Shown one piece after another: positions 1 to 7,696 of a stretch of 11,087 nt of DNA (position 1 is its first letter; the number at the start of each line of letters is the position of its first letter). The DNA is from Burkholderiales bacterium. GTDB lineage: Bacteria > Pseudomonadota > Gammaproteobacteria > Burkholderiales > Thiobacillaceae. The stretch covers positions 1 to 11,087 of the forward strand of contig SXTL01000087.1 in assembly GCA_005790965.1 (NCBI GenBank), in the 5' to 3' direction. The position numbers and the translations under genes were made by a program. Under the pieces are notes generated by a model. The model was not told the DNA's origin. It did no database searches and saw only the letters and a list, made by a program, of their open reading frames with translations.

Positions 1-968
1 AACGCTCTGGCAAGCGGGTGGCCGAACTGGAAAAGGTGAGCCTCGCCTATGGTAGCCGCACCCTGATTCGCGACCTCAGCCTGCGTGTCCAACGCGGTGA
101 CCGCATCGGCCTGATTGGACCCAATGGGGCAGGTAAGACCACTCTGCTCCGCCTTATTCTTGGCCAGATTGCGCCCAACACGGGCCGCATTCACCAAGGC
201 ACAAATTTGCAGATTGCCTATTTTGACCAGTTCCGCGCGGTCCTCGACGAGGACGCCACCCTGATCGACACTATCAGCCCCGGCAGTGACACGGTCGAGA
301 TTCAGGGCCAGAAACGCCATGTGATCGGCTATCTGGAAGAATTTCTCTTTTCCCCCGAACGGGCTCGTTCGCCAGTGCGCACCCTGTCGGGTGGCGAGCG
401 CAATCGTCTCCTCTTGGCGCGTCTCTTTGCCCGTCCCGCCAATGTGCTGGTCCTCGACGAGCCCACCAACGACCTCGATATCGAGACCCTGGAGATGCTC
501 GAATCCCTACTGCAAGACTATAGCGGGACGGTCTTTCTGGTTAGCCACGACCGCGCCTTTCTTGATAATGTCGTCACCTCCGTGCTGGGCTTCGATGGCG
601 CGGGCCAGGTGACTGAATTGGTGGGGGGTTACAGTGACTGGGCGGCTTATCAACGCAGCTCAGCAAGCAAGGCTGCGCCGGTCGCTGCACCGACGCTGGC
701 CCCGCTAACAACGCCGGGGGCACCGTCTGCACAACCCAAGGCTGGGCGCAGCGGGCTGAGCTTCAAGGAAAAGCGCGAATTGGCAGCCATCCCCGATCAG
801 ATTGCTACCCTGGAAGCAGAATTGGCCGGCCATCAGCAGCGCTTGCAAGACCCTGACCTCTACCGCAAGGAACCCCAACGGGTGCAGACTTTGCAGGCTC
901 GCTGTGATGCCATTGAGCTGCAACTGCTGGAAATGATGGAGCGCTGGGAGGCGCTGGAGTCGCGCTAG
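1..968 (+). CDS. uup: ABC-F family ATPase Uup, C-terminal half (5' end outside window)
   Basis: Soluble ABC-F ATPase with no membrane domain. Uup proteins carry two ATP-binding cassettes plus a C-terminal coiled coil and act on ribosomes or branched DNA intermediates. The reading frame is open from base 3 (Arg-Ser-Gly-Lys-Arg-Val), so the GTG at 18 is only an internal codon and the gene begins upstream. About 321 of the roughly 635 residues usual for the family are visible, which is the second cassette and the tail. Seen in order: Walker A GPNGAGKTT, signature LSGGERNRLLLARLFA, Walker B VLVLDEPTNDLD, and switch histidine in VSHDRAFLDN. An Ala/Pro-rich linker follows, then a charged heptad-like tail beginning LSFKEKRELAAIPDQ, which is the Uup C-terminal coiled coil and separates it from EttA or YheS. 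It ends with TAG at 966-968, convergent with lpxH. Family assignment is firm; the exact cellular role is inferred from the family. Confidence 0.9.
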   Translation, partial: RSGKRVAELEKVSLAYGSRTLIRDLSLRVQRGDRIGLIGPNGAGKTTLLRLILGQIAPNTGRIHQGTNLQIAYFDQFRAVLDEDATLIDTISPGSDTVEIQGQKRHVIGYLEEFLFSPERARSPVRTLSGGERNRLLLARLFARPANVLVLDEPTNDLDIETLEMLESLLQDYSGTVFLVSHDRAFLDNVVTSVLGFDGAGQVTELVGGYSDWAAYQRSSASKAAPVAAPTLAPLTTPGAPSAQPKAGRSGLSFKEKRELAAIPDQIATLEAELAGHQQRLQDPDLYRKEPQRVQTLQARCDAIELQLLEMMERWEALESR

Positions 969-971
969 TTT

Positions 972-998
972 AAGCGCTAAAGCCAGCGGCCAGCGCTT
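972..998. repeat. Inverted repeat between convergent uup and lpxH ends
   Basis: AAGCGCT at 972-978 is matched by AGCGCTT at 992-998, giving a perfect 7-bp stem. The 13-base loop contains a further GCC/GGC pair. It lies in the 41-base gap between two convergent stop codons, where a terminator would be expected. Neither side has a run of T, so it is not a classical intrinsic terminator. It could be a 3'-end-stabilising hairpin or chance in GC-rich DNA. Confidence 0.35.
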
Positions 999-1009
999 CC
1001 TGCGTCCAC

Positions 1010-1735
1010 CTAGGAGTGCTTCATCTGGCAGCCGGTGGCATCGCACTGTAACCAGCCTGCCCCCTCATACCAGGCTGGGAGCACCCAGCGTTCGGCGCTG
1101 TGACCATCGATCTCAAGCGGGTGTCGGGCAGGGCGGTGGGTGTGGCCGTGGATCAGGCGGCGGCAGCCTGCTTGGTGCAGGGCTTGGTTAACGGCCTTGG
1201 GATGAACATCCATGATCTCCGGAGTCTTGTCGGCCTTGGTTTGCTCGCTTTGCGTCCGTAGGGCGCCCGCGAGAGCAAGGCGCTCGCCCAGGGGTTTAGC
1301 CAGAAAGGCGGCTTGCCAGTTTGGCTCGCGGGTCTGGCTGCGGAAGGCCTGATAGGCCACATCATCGGTGCAGAGGGTGTCGCCGTGCATGAGCAGGGTT
1401 TTCTCGCCATTGAGTTCGATGATACTGGGGTCTGCCATCAGGGTCGCGCCACTGGCCTGACAGAAGGCCTCGGCGAGGAGAAAGTCGCGATTGCCATGCA
1501 TGACATGAATCGGGACCCCGGCTTGGGCTAGTCTTTTGAGCGCGGCGGCGACTTGGGCATGGAGCGGATGGGCCAAGTCATCGTCACCGACCCAGGCCTC
1601 AAAAAAATCGCCGAGGATGTAAAGGGCTTGGGCCTGAGTGGCCGGGCCGGCGAGGAAGGCAAAAAAGGCCGCATTGATCTGCGGCCTTTCCGGGGTGAGG
1701 TGCAGATCGGCGATGAACAGGGTCGGGCGTTGCAT
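1010..1735 (-). CDS. lpxH: UDP-2,3-diacylglucosamine diphosphatase LpxH
   Basis: Lipid A biosynthesis enzyme that hydrolyses UDP-2,3-diacylglucosamine to lipid X (2,3-diacylglucosamine 1-phosphate) and UMP at the inner face of the inner membrane. It is a calcineurin-like phosphoesterase of 241 residues, matching the about 240 of E. coli LpxH. All metal-site motifs are present: IADLHL (Asp10, His12), ILGDFFEAWVGDDD (Asp43), HGNRDFL (Asn82), MHGDTLCTDD (His117) and HGHTHRP (His196, His198). The frame is open further upstream, but the start at 1735 (MQRPTLFIADLHL) fits the family. A longer version would add about 49 Arg-rich residues overlapping ppiB. It begins 14 bases after the ppiB stop with only a weak AGG-type ribosome site, which suggests translation coupled to ppiB. 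It is the last gene of the minus-strand operon. Confidence 0.95.
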   Translation of the reverse strand: MQRPTLFIADLHLTPERPQINAAFFAFLAGPATQAQALYILGDFFEAWVGDDDLAHPLHAQVAAALKRLAQAGVPIHVMHGNRDFLLAEAFCQASGATLMADPSIIELNGEKTLLMHGDTLCTDDVAYQAFRSQTREPNWQAAFLAKPLGERLALAGALRTQSEQTKADKTPEIMDVHPKAVNQALHQAGCRRLIHGHTHRPARHPLEIDGHSAERWVLPAWYEGAGWLQCDATGCQMKHS

Positions 1736-1749
1736 CACCGATAGCCTGA

Positions 1750-2241
1750 TCAGGCGACCTCGACGCGCTCGATAATGACGGACTCGACTGGGACATCTTG
1801 GTGGCCGGCGCGGTTGCCGGTCCGCACTTGGCCGATCTTGTCGACGATCTCGTTGCCGGCCGTGACCCTTCCGAAAACACAATAGCCGTAGCCCTGGGCA
1901 TTGGCGGCGCGAAAGTTGAGGAAGTCGTTGTCGACGAGGTTGATGAAGAACTGACTGGAGGCCGAATGCGGGTCCGGGGTGCGGGCCATGGCGATCGTAT
2001 ATTTAGCATTCTTCAGGCCGTTGCTGGCTTCGTTTTGGATCTCGGCGCGGGCTGGCTTCTGGCGCATGTCTTCGGTAAAACCGCCACCTTGGATCATGAA
2101 GCCCTTGATAACGCGATGGAAGATAGTGCCGTCATAGAAGCCGTCTTTCGCATACTGAGTGAAGTTGGCCGCCGTATCGGGGGCCTTTTCGGCATCGAGT
2201 TCAAGGGTGATGGCGCCGTGATTAGTGTGCAGGGTGATCAT
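1750..2241 (-). CDS. ppiB: Peptidyl-prolyl cis-trans isomerase B (cytoplasmic cyclophilin)
   Basis: Cyclophilin-type proline isomerase that speeds cis-trans isomerisation of X-Pro bonds. It has 163 residues, close to the 164 of E. coli PpiB, and no signal peptide, which points to the cytoplasmic form rather than periplasmic PpiA. Seen: the active-site stretch FHRVIKGFMIQGGGF (catalytic Arg, Phe and Gln), then SASSQFFINLVDNDFLNF and GYCVFGRV. The C-terminal segment HQDVPVESVIIERVEV is also typical. The start ATG at 2241 has AAAGGA about 8 bases upstream. It is the third gene of the minus-strand operon, 30 bases after the L,D-transpeptidase stop and 14 bases before lpxH. The ppiB-lpxH pair also occurs in Pseudomonas. 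Confidence 0.95.
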   Translation of the reverse strand: MITLHTNHGAITLELDAEKAPDTAANFTQYAKDGFYDGTIFHRVIKGFMIQGGGFTEDMRQKPARAEIQNEASNGLKNAKYTIAMARTPDPHSASSQFFINLVDNDFLNFRAANAQGYGYCVFGRVTAGNEIVDKIGQVRTGNRAGHQDVPVESVIIERVEVA

Positions 2242-2271
2242 GCCGTAGTTTCCTTTGCTTGGTAGGTTAAA

Positions 2272-3375
2272 TTAATGGTCGTTGCGGGCCAGCTTCTGGC
2301 CTGATGGGTTGAGGCCCGTGACCCGATGCCAGCGGCCTTTTTGGCGCTGCAGATACAAGGTGTCTGGCGTGCTGTTGCGGGCGGGAAGGTCAATAGTGGC
2401 CAGGCGTTCCTGTGGATCGATAAACAGGCTGGCTTGGCGCAGATCGGTCTTGCGCGCGGTTTTTTGGAATGTTGCGAGGAGCGCCTTGCGTTGGGCAGTC
2501 CACGCGGCGCGATCCAGCCACTCGACTTGGCTGGCGATGATGACGGGGGTCTGGCCGATTTGAACGAAACGGCGCAGTTCGACGAGATCAGGATTGGTCA
2601 CGACCAGACAACCGTCGCTCGAGTTGGGCGCGCGGCTGTAGGTATCGGAGGGGACACCATGCAACCAGATGCCGTGCCCGGTGCGGCCTTGGGCGCGATC
2701 CCAGGCGTTGGGATAGTTAAGCGGGAAGGCCCCGGCCCCGTAAAAATCAGTCAAGCGCTGATCGGGTAGATGGGCCGTGATGCGATAAACGCCGAGAGGG
2801 GTTTTCTTGTCACCTTCGCGACGCTTTTCGGTCCCCATGCGACCGATGCTAAGGTAATAGTCGCGCAGCAGACGGGGCTCGCCAGCGATGTTTTCAAACA
2901 GATAGAGGCGGGAGCGAGCCGCATCGGCGAGGAGGACGAAGGGCTGCGCGGGGCTGATCTGCAGGATGGCAGCGGGCAGGAGACGCGGGTCGGGGTGATG
3001 GAGGTGGCGTTGCAGGCGCGCCCGTGCCTCATCACGCAGGTCGTTGAGTTTGTCTTCGCTGGCCGGTTTTTCATCTGCGGCGCCAAGGTGGGCGATCGGG
3101 CGGGACCGGGCCAGCAGGATGTCGCCGCGAATGAGTTGGGCTAGACGGAAATCGGGTTGGAGCTTGAGCAGACGGTTGATGTCGGTCTCGGCGTCGCTCA
3201 GGCGCTGTTCACGCACCGCTTGCAGGGCTTGAGCCAGCAGTTGGTCTGGCAGCGGGGTCAAGGCTTGGGCAGGGGGCTGCTGCGTCAGGCCATGCACCGA
3301 CGCGGCCATGGACAGACCGGGCTCAATAAGCAGGATGCCGAGGGCGAGGAGGCGGCGGAGGGTTGATAGCGTCAT
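2272..3375 (-). CDS. Exported L,D-transpeptidase family protein (YkuD domain)
   Basis: Probable periplasmic peptidoglycan-modifying enzyme. YkuD enzymes use a cysteine to make or trim L,D-bonds between stem peptides, or to attach or release lipoprotein. From the start at 3375 it has 367 residues. A signal peptide is visible (two Arg, hydrophobic LLALGILLI, likely cleavage after Ser-Met-Ala at 24). Residues about 40-90 are a helical, TPR-like segment. The YkuD domain spans about 146-281, with GDKKTPLGVYRI (188-199), WLHG (His239) and SSDGCLVV (catalytic Cys256). Residues 282-367 resemble the second half of an NTF2-like domain. Such a YkuD plus NTF2 layout is known from Helicobacter pylori Csd6, an L,D-carboxypeptidase, so transpeptidase or carboxypeptidase activity cannot be told apart here. 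An upstream extension to 3525 would overlap the TPR gene and bury the signal peptide, so I rejected it. The gene starts 10 bases after the TPR gene stop. Confidence 0.85.
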   Translation of the reverse strand: MTLSTLRRLLALGILLIEPGLSMAASVHGLTQQPPAQALTPLPDQLLAQALQAVREQRLSDAETDINRLLKLQPDFRLAQLIRGDILLARSRPIAHLGAADEKPASEDKLNDLRDEARARLQRHLHHPDPRLLPAAILQISPAQPFVLLADAARSRLYLFENIAGEPRLLRDYYLSIGRMGTEKRREGDKKTPLGVYRITAHLPDQRLTDFYGAGAFPLNYPNAWDRAQGRTGHGIWLHGVPSDTYSRAPNSSDGCLVVTNPDLVELRRFVQIGQTPVIIASQVEWLDRAAWTAQRKALLATFQKTARKTDLRQASLFIDPQERLATIDLPARNSTPDTLYLQRQKGRWHRVTGLNPSGQKLARNDH

Positions 3376-3385
3376 TAGCCGTAAA

Positions 3386-4405
3386 TCAGCGCTCGTCAAC
3401 AATGCGCCAAGCATCCGCTTCGCGGCGCAGTTGCAGGGTCTTGCGCGTCCATTCATTGAGGCGCTCGGACTTGTAGTGTTGCTTGAAACTAGCCGTGGCG
3501 TTGTCGCCCTCGGTCTTGATGTCAAGTTTCATGAGTTCGATCAGGATGGATTTCGGGGTCTTGATACGCGTGTCCCGATCAGTTTTCCATTGTTCGAGCG
3601 GTACGCCGGTCGCCGGTTTGAAAGCGTCGCTGTAGTGGGTTAGATAGGCAGCGACATCTTGACGACCCCAGGCCGCGGCCCAGGCACGGACAGTAGACTC
3701 GATCTCGGCGATCGCGCTTGGGGCAGGGGCAGAGGCTTGGGCGGTGGTTTTGGCCGGCGTTTTGGTCGCCGTCGTGGCGACAGCGGAGGGCCGGGCCGAT
3801 TTGACAGGAGGACGGGCGGACTCGGCAGCCGTTGACAGGGCGGGATTTGCCGGTGCGGGCTCGGTCGCGGCCGCTGGGGGCGGGGCGGCAAAGAGGTCAC
3901 GGATCAGGGCCAGCTTGGTTTTTGTAGTGGTGTTGGCTCGATCCAGCTCCAAAGCCCTGTCATAGGCCATGGAGGCAAGTTTGGCATACAGATCACCCAG
4001 GTTTTCGTGGGCAACGGAGTAGCTGGGGTGGGTCTTAATGGCGAGTTCCAGGGCCTCACGAGCCTTATCAAACTGGCCCTGGGCAGCGTAGATGACAGCT
4101 AGATTGTTGTACGGCTCCGGCAGCTTGGGCTCGTCGCGGGTGAGAGCGGTAAAAATCTCGACGGCCTCGGGCAGGCGACGCATTTCGGTGAGCAGGATCC
4201 CTTTCAGAAAGCGACCGTCCCTATCCTTGGGGCTCGCAGACAGGTGTTGGTCAAGGCGAGTGAGGGCGCCGCTTAGATCATTCTTGAACATCAGGGCCTG
4301 GACATCATCCAGATTGCCGGCCTGAGCGCGGGTCACACCGAGGCCTAGAACGGCGCTACAAAGGAATGCAATGAGGGCCTGATACACGGTTTGGGTTAGG
4401 GACAT
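3386..4405 (-). CDS. Exported TPR protein with C-terminal NTF2-like (SnoaL/Csd6-type) domain
   Basis: Exported protein of 339 residues, exact function unknown. The signal peptide (1-29) ends in Thr-Arg-Ala-Gln-Ala. About three to four TPR units follow at 31-155, for example LPEPYNNLAVIYAAQGQFDK, suggesting a protein-binding platform. A low-complexity Ala/Pro/Thr linker spans about 173-231. The C-terminal domain (232-339) begins IAEIESTVRAWAAAWGRQD and ends TLQLRREADAWRIVDE, an NTF2-like fold similar to the tail of Csd6-type peptidoglycan enzymes. It is the first gene of the minus-strand operon and ends 10 bases before the L,D-transpeptidase start, so a partnership in peptidoglycan remodelling is likely but inferred. 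In-frame ATGs also exist at 4435 and 4429. I prefer 4405 because it gives a normal signal peptide and leaves a leader of about 45 bases after the putative promoter. None of the three has a clear Shine-Dalgarno. Confidence 0.8.
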   Translation of the reverse strand: MSLTQTVYQALIAFLCSAVLGLGVTRAQAGNLDDVQALMFKNDLSGALTRLDQHLSASPKDRDGRFLKGILLTEMRRLPEAVEIFTALTRDEPKLPEPYNNLAVIYAAQGQFDKAREALELAIKTHPSYSVAHENLGDLYAKLASMAYDRALELDRANTTTKTKLALIRDLFAAPPPAAATEPAPANPALSTAAESARPPVKSARPSAVATTATKTPAKTTAQASAPAPSAIAEIESTVRAWAAAWGRQDVAAYLTHYSDAFKPATGVPLEQWKTDRDTRIKTPKSILIELMKLDIKTEGDNATASFKQHYKSERLNEWTRKTLQLRREADAWRIVDER

Positions 4406-4458
4406 GGATGATATACTCGCGACCGCCATCTGCATGGCGCTGAATCATAGGTGGGCGG

Positions 4459-4487
4459 ATTCTAACAGCCGCTCATATTTTTATCAT
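4459..4487 (-). promoter_or_regulatory. Putative sigma70-type promoter of the TPR-Ldt-ppiB-lpxH operon
   Basis: Read on the minus strand: ATGATA (4487-4482, 4 of 6 matches to TTGACA), a 17-base spacer, then TAGAAT (4464-4459, 5 of 6 matches to TATAAT). Transcription would start near 4452, about 45 bases before the preferred ATG at 4405. It lies in the 109-base divergent gap 4406-4514 between this operon and glnS. On the plus strand I see only isolated -10-like hexamers (TATACT at 4412-4417, TATCAT at 4482-4487) without good -35 partners, so the glnS promoter is not placed. The TATCAT element overlaps the minus -35, so the two directions may interfere. Confidence 0.45.
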
Positions 4488-4514
4488 TGCGTTTAAGCCC
4501 ACAAAGCCTCCGGC

Positions 4515-6203
4515 ATGACGACCCCCCCTTCGCCCACCGCTTCGGCCGTTCATTCACATTTCATCCGCGCCATCGTCGAGGATGATCGCAACAGCGGTAA
4601 GCACACTCAGATTCAAACGCGTTTTCCACCCGAGCCGAACGGTTATCTGCATGTTGGCCATGCTAAGTCGATTTGCCTCAACTTTGGCCTGGCGCAGGAT
4701 TTCAACGGTCTGTGCAACCTGCGTTTTGACGACACCAATCCAGCCAAGGAAGAGACCGAGTACGCCGAGGCTATTCAGGAGGATGTGCACTGGCTGGGTT
4801 TTGCGTGGAACGGTGAGGTACGCTGGGCGTCGGACTATTTCCAGCGCTTGTACGACTTCGCCGAGGAGTTGATCGGCAAAGGCCTGGCTTATGTCGATGA
4901 TTTGGATGCCGAGGAGATGCGCGACTATCGCGGTACGCTCAAAGAGCCGGGACGCAACAGTCCCTACCGCGAGCGGAGCAGCGCAGAAAACCTCGACCTG
5001 TTCCGGCGTATGAGGGCGGGTGAATTTCCGGATGGCGGCAAGACTTTGCGGGCCAAGATCGATATGGCCTCGCCCAACCTCAACCTGCGCGATCCGGTCA
5101 TCTACCGCATCAAGCGGGCGCACCACATTCGCACCGGCGATGCGTGGTGCATCTACCCGATGTATGACTACACGCACTGTATCTCGGATGCCCTCGAAGG
5201 CATTACGCATTCCTTGTGTACCCTGGAGTTCGAGGACCATCGCCCGCTCTATGACTGGGTGCTGGACCACCTTTCGATTCCCTGTCACCCGCGTCAGATC
5301 GAGTTTTCGCGCCTCGAATTGCTGTACACCGTTACCTCCAAACGCAAGCTTCTGCAACTGGTGACGCAGAACCATGTGGCCGGCTGGGACGACCCGCGCC
5401 TGCCGACCCTGCACGGAATGCGTCGGCGCGGCTATACCCCGGCGGGAATTCGTGAATTTGCCCGCCGCATTGGTATTTCGAAATCCGAAAATGTGGTGGA
5501 CATGAGCGTGCTGGAGGGCTGTATTCGCGAAGACATGGAGACTGCCGTACCGCGCGTGATGGCTGTACTGAGGCCGTTGAAGGTGGTGTTGACCAATTTC
5601 GAGCCGGGTGTGACCGCTTCGCGGCGCGCTGGTTTTCATCCCCAACATCCCGAGTTTGGTGAGCGTGAAGTACCCATTGCGCCAGAATTGTGGATTGAGG
5701 CGGAGGATTTTTCTGAAACGCCGCCGCCGGGTTGGCAGCGCCTGACCGTGGGCGGCGAGGTGCGACTGCGTTATTCCTATGTGATTCGCTGCGATGCGGC
5801 GATCAAGGACGCTACTGGGCAGGTGGTGGAGCTGCGCTGTTCCATCGATGCCGCGACCTTGGGTCAGAACCCGGTTGGGCGCAAGGTCAAGGGCGTCATC
5901 CACTGGCTGTCGGCTGAGCACGCCGTGCCAGCCGAGTTCCGTCTTTATGACCGCCTGTTCACCGTGCCGCGTCCGGATGCCGATAAGGAACACGATTTCC
6001 TGGCGTTTTTAAATCCGCATTCGCTGGAAGTGGTGCACGGCTGGGTGGAGGCAACGGCGGCGCAGTGTGCGCCGGAAACGCATTACCAGTTTGAACGACT
6101 GGGCTACTTCTGCGCCGACCGCTTCGATCATCAACTTGGGAAAAAGACGGTTTTCAATCGGGCGGTAGGTCTGAAAGACACTTGGGCCAAGGAGTCGGTG
6201 TGA
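4515..6203 (+). CDS. glnS: Glutaminyl-tRNA synthetase
   Basis: Class I aminoacyl-tRNA synthetase that charges tRNA-Gln with glutamine in the cytoplasm. It has 562 residues against 554 in E. coli. Seen: RFPPEPNGYLHVGHAKS with the HIGH motif as HVGH (46-49), the GlnRS/GluRS-type catalytic core, and TSKRK (274-278) as the KMSKS-equivalent loop. The anticodon-binding beta-barrels lie in the C-terminal part (KVKGVIHWLSAEHAVP, RLYDRLFTVP, and FNRAVGLKDTW near the end). The PEPNGYLHVGHAKS block identifies GlnRS rather than GluRS. Where E. coli has Met-Ser-Lys, this protein has Thr-Ser-Lys, a variant I have also seen in other proteobacterial GlnRS. The ATG at 4515 fits E. coli GlnRS alignment, although its ribosome site is weak. 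The stop overlaps the cysS start by one base. Confidence 0.96.
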   Translation: MTTPPSPTASAVHSHFIRAIVEDDRNSGKHTQIQTRFPPEPNGYLHVGHAKSICLNFGLAQDFNGLCNLRFDDTNPAKEETEYAEAIQEDVHWLGFAWNGEVRWASDYFQRLYDFAEELIGKGLAYVDDLDAEEMRDYRGTLKEPGRNSPYRERSSAENLDLFRRMRAGEFPDGGKTLRAKIDMASPNLNLRDPVIYRIKRAHHIRTGDAWCIYPMYDYTHCISDALEGITHSLCTLEFEDHRPLYDWVLDHLSIPCHPRQIEFSRLELLYTVTSKRKLLQLVTQNHVAGWDDPRLPTLHGMRRRGYTPAGIREFARRIGISKSENVVDMSVLEGCIREDMETAVPRVMAVLRPLKVVLTNFEPGVTASRRAGFHPQHPEFGEREVPIAPELWIEAEDFSETPPPGWQRLTVGGEVRLRYSYVIRCDAAIKDATGQVVELRCSIDAATLGQNPVGRKVKGVIHWLSAEHAVPAEFRLYDRLFTVPRPDADKEHDFLAFLNPHSLEVVHGWVEATAAQCAPETHYQFERLGYFCADRFDHQLGKKTVFNRAVGLKDTWAKESV

Positions 6204-6205
6204 TG
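6189..6205 (+). promoter_or_regulatory. Strong ribosome site and TGATG coupling junction of glnS-cysS
   Basis: AAGGAG at 6189-6194, inside the last codons of glnS, lies 8 bases before ATG at 6203-6205. The glnS stop TGA (6201-6203) and the cysS ATG share one base. This fixes the cysS start and suggests translational coupling, with ribosomes finishing glnS able to restart on cysS. Confidence 0.85.
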
Positions 6206-7573
6206 CTCCAGTTTTATAACTCGCTGACCCGCGCCAAAGAGGCTTTTATTCCTATCCAAGCGGGTCAGGTCCGCCTGTATGTCTGCGGCATGACCGTGTA
6301 TGACTACTGTCATCTCGGCCATGCCCGGGTCCTGGTGGTGTTTGATTTGCTGACGCGCTGGCTGCGGGCCTCGGGCTTAAAGGTGACCTATGTACGCAAT
6401 ATCACCGATATTGACGACAAGATCATCAAACGGGCGCAGGAAAACGCTGAACCGTACACGGCCCTGACGCAGCGCTTCATCGCTGCCATGCATGAAGATG
6501 GTGAGGCACTGGGGGTGTTGCCGCCCGACCATGAGCCACGGGCAACGGAATATGTCGGCTCGATGTTGACGATGATTACGCGCCTGATCGAGCGGGGTCA
6601 TGCCTATGCGGCCGCCAATGGGGATGTTTATTACGCGGTGCGCAGCTTTCCAAGTTATGGCCAGCTCTCAGGAAAATCGCTCGATGAGCTTAATGCCGGC
6701 GAGCGGGTGGAGGTCGATCCGGCCAAACGCGATCCGCTCGATTTTGTGCTGTGGAAAGCCGCCAAACCGGGCGAACCGGCGTGGCCGTCGCCCTGGGGCG
6801 ATGGCCGACCGGGTTGGCATATCGAGTGTTCAGCGATGGGCTCGGATTTGCTGGGCGCCCATTTCGACATTCATGGGGGCGGTCAGGATCTGCAATTTCC
6901 GCACCATGAAAACGAGATTGCGCAAAGCGAGGGTGCTCATGCCTGCAAGTTCGTCAACACCTGGTTGCACAACGGCTTTGTGCGCATCGACAACGAAAAG
7001 ATGTCGAAGAGCCTGGGCAATTTTTTCACCATTCGCGAGGTGCTGGGAAAATACGATGCCGAGGTCGTGCGCTTTTTTATCTTGCGAGCCCATTACCGCA
7101 GCCCGCTGAATTATTCCGATGCCCATCTGGACGATGCGAAGAGTGCTTTGACGCGGTTATATACGGCCTTGCGGGGCGTGCCTCTGGCGACGCCCGCGCT
7201 TGACTGGAACGCCGTTTATCCCGCCCGCTTCAAGGCAGCTCTCGACGATGATCTGAATACGCCGGAAGCGATGGCCGTCTTGTTTGATCTGGCGGCCGAG
7301 GTGAATCGCAGTCACGACGCGACCTTGGCAGGACAGCTGCGCGCCTTGGGCGGGGTGTTGGGTCTGATGGGGCGCGACGCAGAGCTCTTTTTGCAAGCGG
7401 GGCCGAGCGAAGATGGCTATGAAGCTGAACGCATTGAGGCCTTGATGGCTGAGCGGGCGGCGGCCAAGAAGGCGCGTGACTTTGCCCGTTCGGATGCGAT
7501 TCGGGATGAACTCAAGGCGGCCGGTATTGTTCTGGAGGATGGCCCGCTGGGCACCACCTGGCGGCGGTCTTGA
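6203..7573 (+). CDS. cysS: Cysteinyl-tRNA synthetase
   Basis: Class I aminoacyl-tRNA synthetase that charges tRNA-Cys in the cytoplasm. It has 456 residues, against 461 in E. coli. Seen: VCGMTVYDYCHLGHAR with HLGH (37-40), and KMSKS (266-270) followed by LGNFF. The four zinc ligands of the family sit at the E. coli positions: Cys28, Cys209 (HIECSAM), His234 and Glu238 (FPHHENE). The zinc gives cysteine selectivity through its thiol. The C-terminal part has the helical DALR and anticodon region (DDDLNTPEAMAVLFDLA; KKARDFARSDAIRDELKAAG). The frame is open seven codons upstream, but MLQFYNSLTR with its Shine-Dalgarno is the clear start. It is co-transcribed with glnS. No gene follows for 170 bases. 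Positions 7574-7701 hold nothing I can assign, and a hairpin terminator comes next. Confidence 0.97.
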   Translation: MLQFYNSLTRAKEAFIPIQAGQVRLYVCGMTVYDYCHLGHARVLVVFDLLTRWLRASGLKVTYVRNITDIDDKIIKRAQENAEPYTALTQRFIAAMHEDGEALGVLPPDHEPRATEYVGSMLTMITRLIERGHAYAAANGDVYYAVRSFPSYGQLSGKSLDELNAGERVEVDPAKRDPLDFVLWKAAKPGEPAWPSPWGDGRPGWHIECSAMGSDLLGAHFDIHGGGQDLQFPHHENEIAQSEGAHACKFVNTWLHNGFVRIDNEKMSKSLGNFFTIREVLGKYDAEVVRFFILRAHYRSPLNYSDAHLDDAKSALTRLYTALRGVPLATPALDWNAVYPARFKAALDDDLNTPEAMAVLFDLAAEVNRSHDATLAGQLRALGGVLGLMGRDAELFLQAGPSEDGYEAERIEALMAERAAAKKARDFARSDAIRDELKAAGIVLEDGPLGTTWRRS

Positions 7574-7696
7574 CTATGTGGATTAGGTGTAAACCGCGTT
7601 CTTTTAAAGCGGAGTGAGGCACTGAATTGTTGCGCTGTGCACGGTGGCGGCGGATGACTGAGGGCTGCTGTGGGCGGCAACAAGACAAAAATGAGG

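Noticed and set aside
1744..1755. Perfect 12-bp palindrome GCCTGATCAGGC over the ppiB stop codon
   Set aside because: It has no loop and no T run, and part is coding. It is short enough to be chance, and a protein-binding role inside an operon gap has no other support.
1798..2265. 155-codon plus-strand open frame opposite ppiB
   Set aside because: It is a shadow of ppiB, with no ribosome site or family resemblance. The cyclophilin frame is certain.
4554..5993. 479-codon open frame on the minus strand, opposite glnS
   Set aside because: It lies wholly antisense to a clearly real glnS. Its protein has no recognisable domain, and long antisense frames are common in GC-rich coding DNA.
7591..7609. 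Small dyad CCGC...GCGG after cysS
   Set aside because: The stem is only 4 bp with a mismatch next to it. The real terminator is the 12-bp stem at 7702-7729. I see no RNA gene in 7574-7701.
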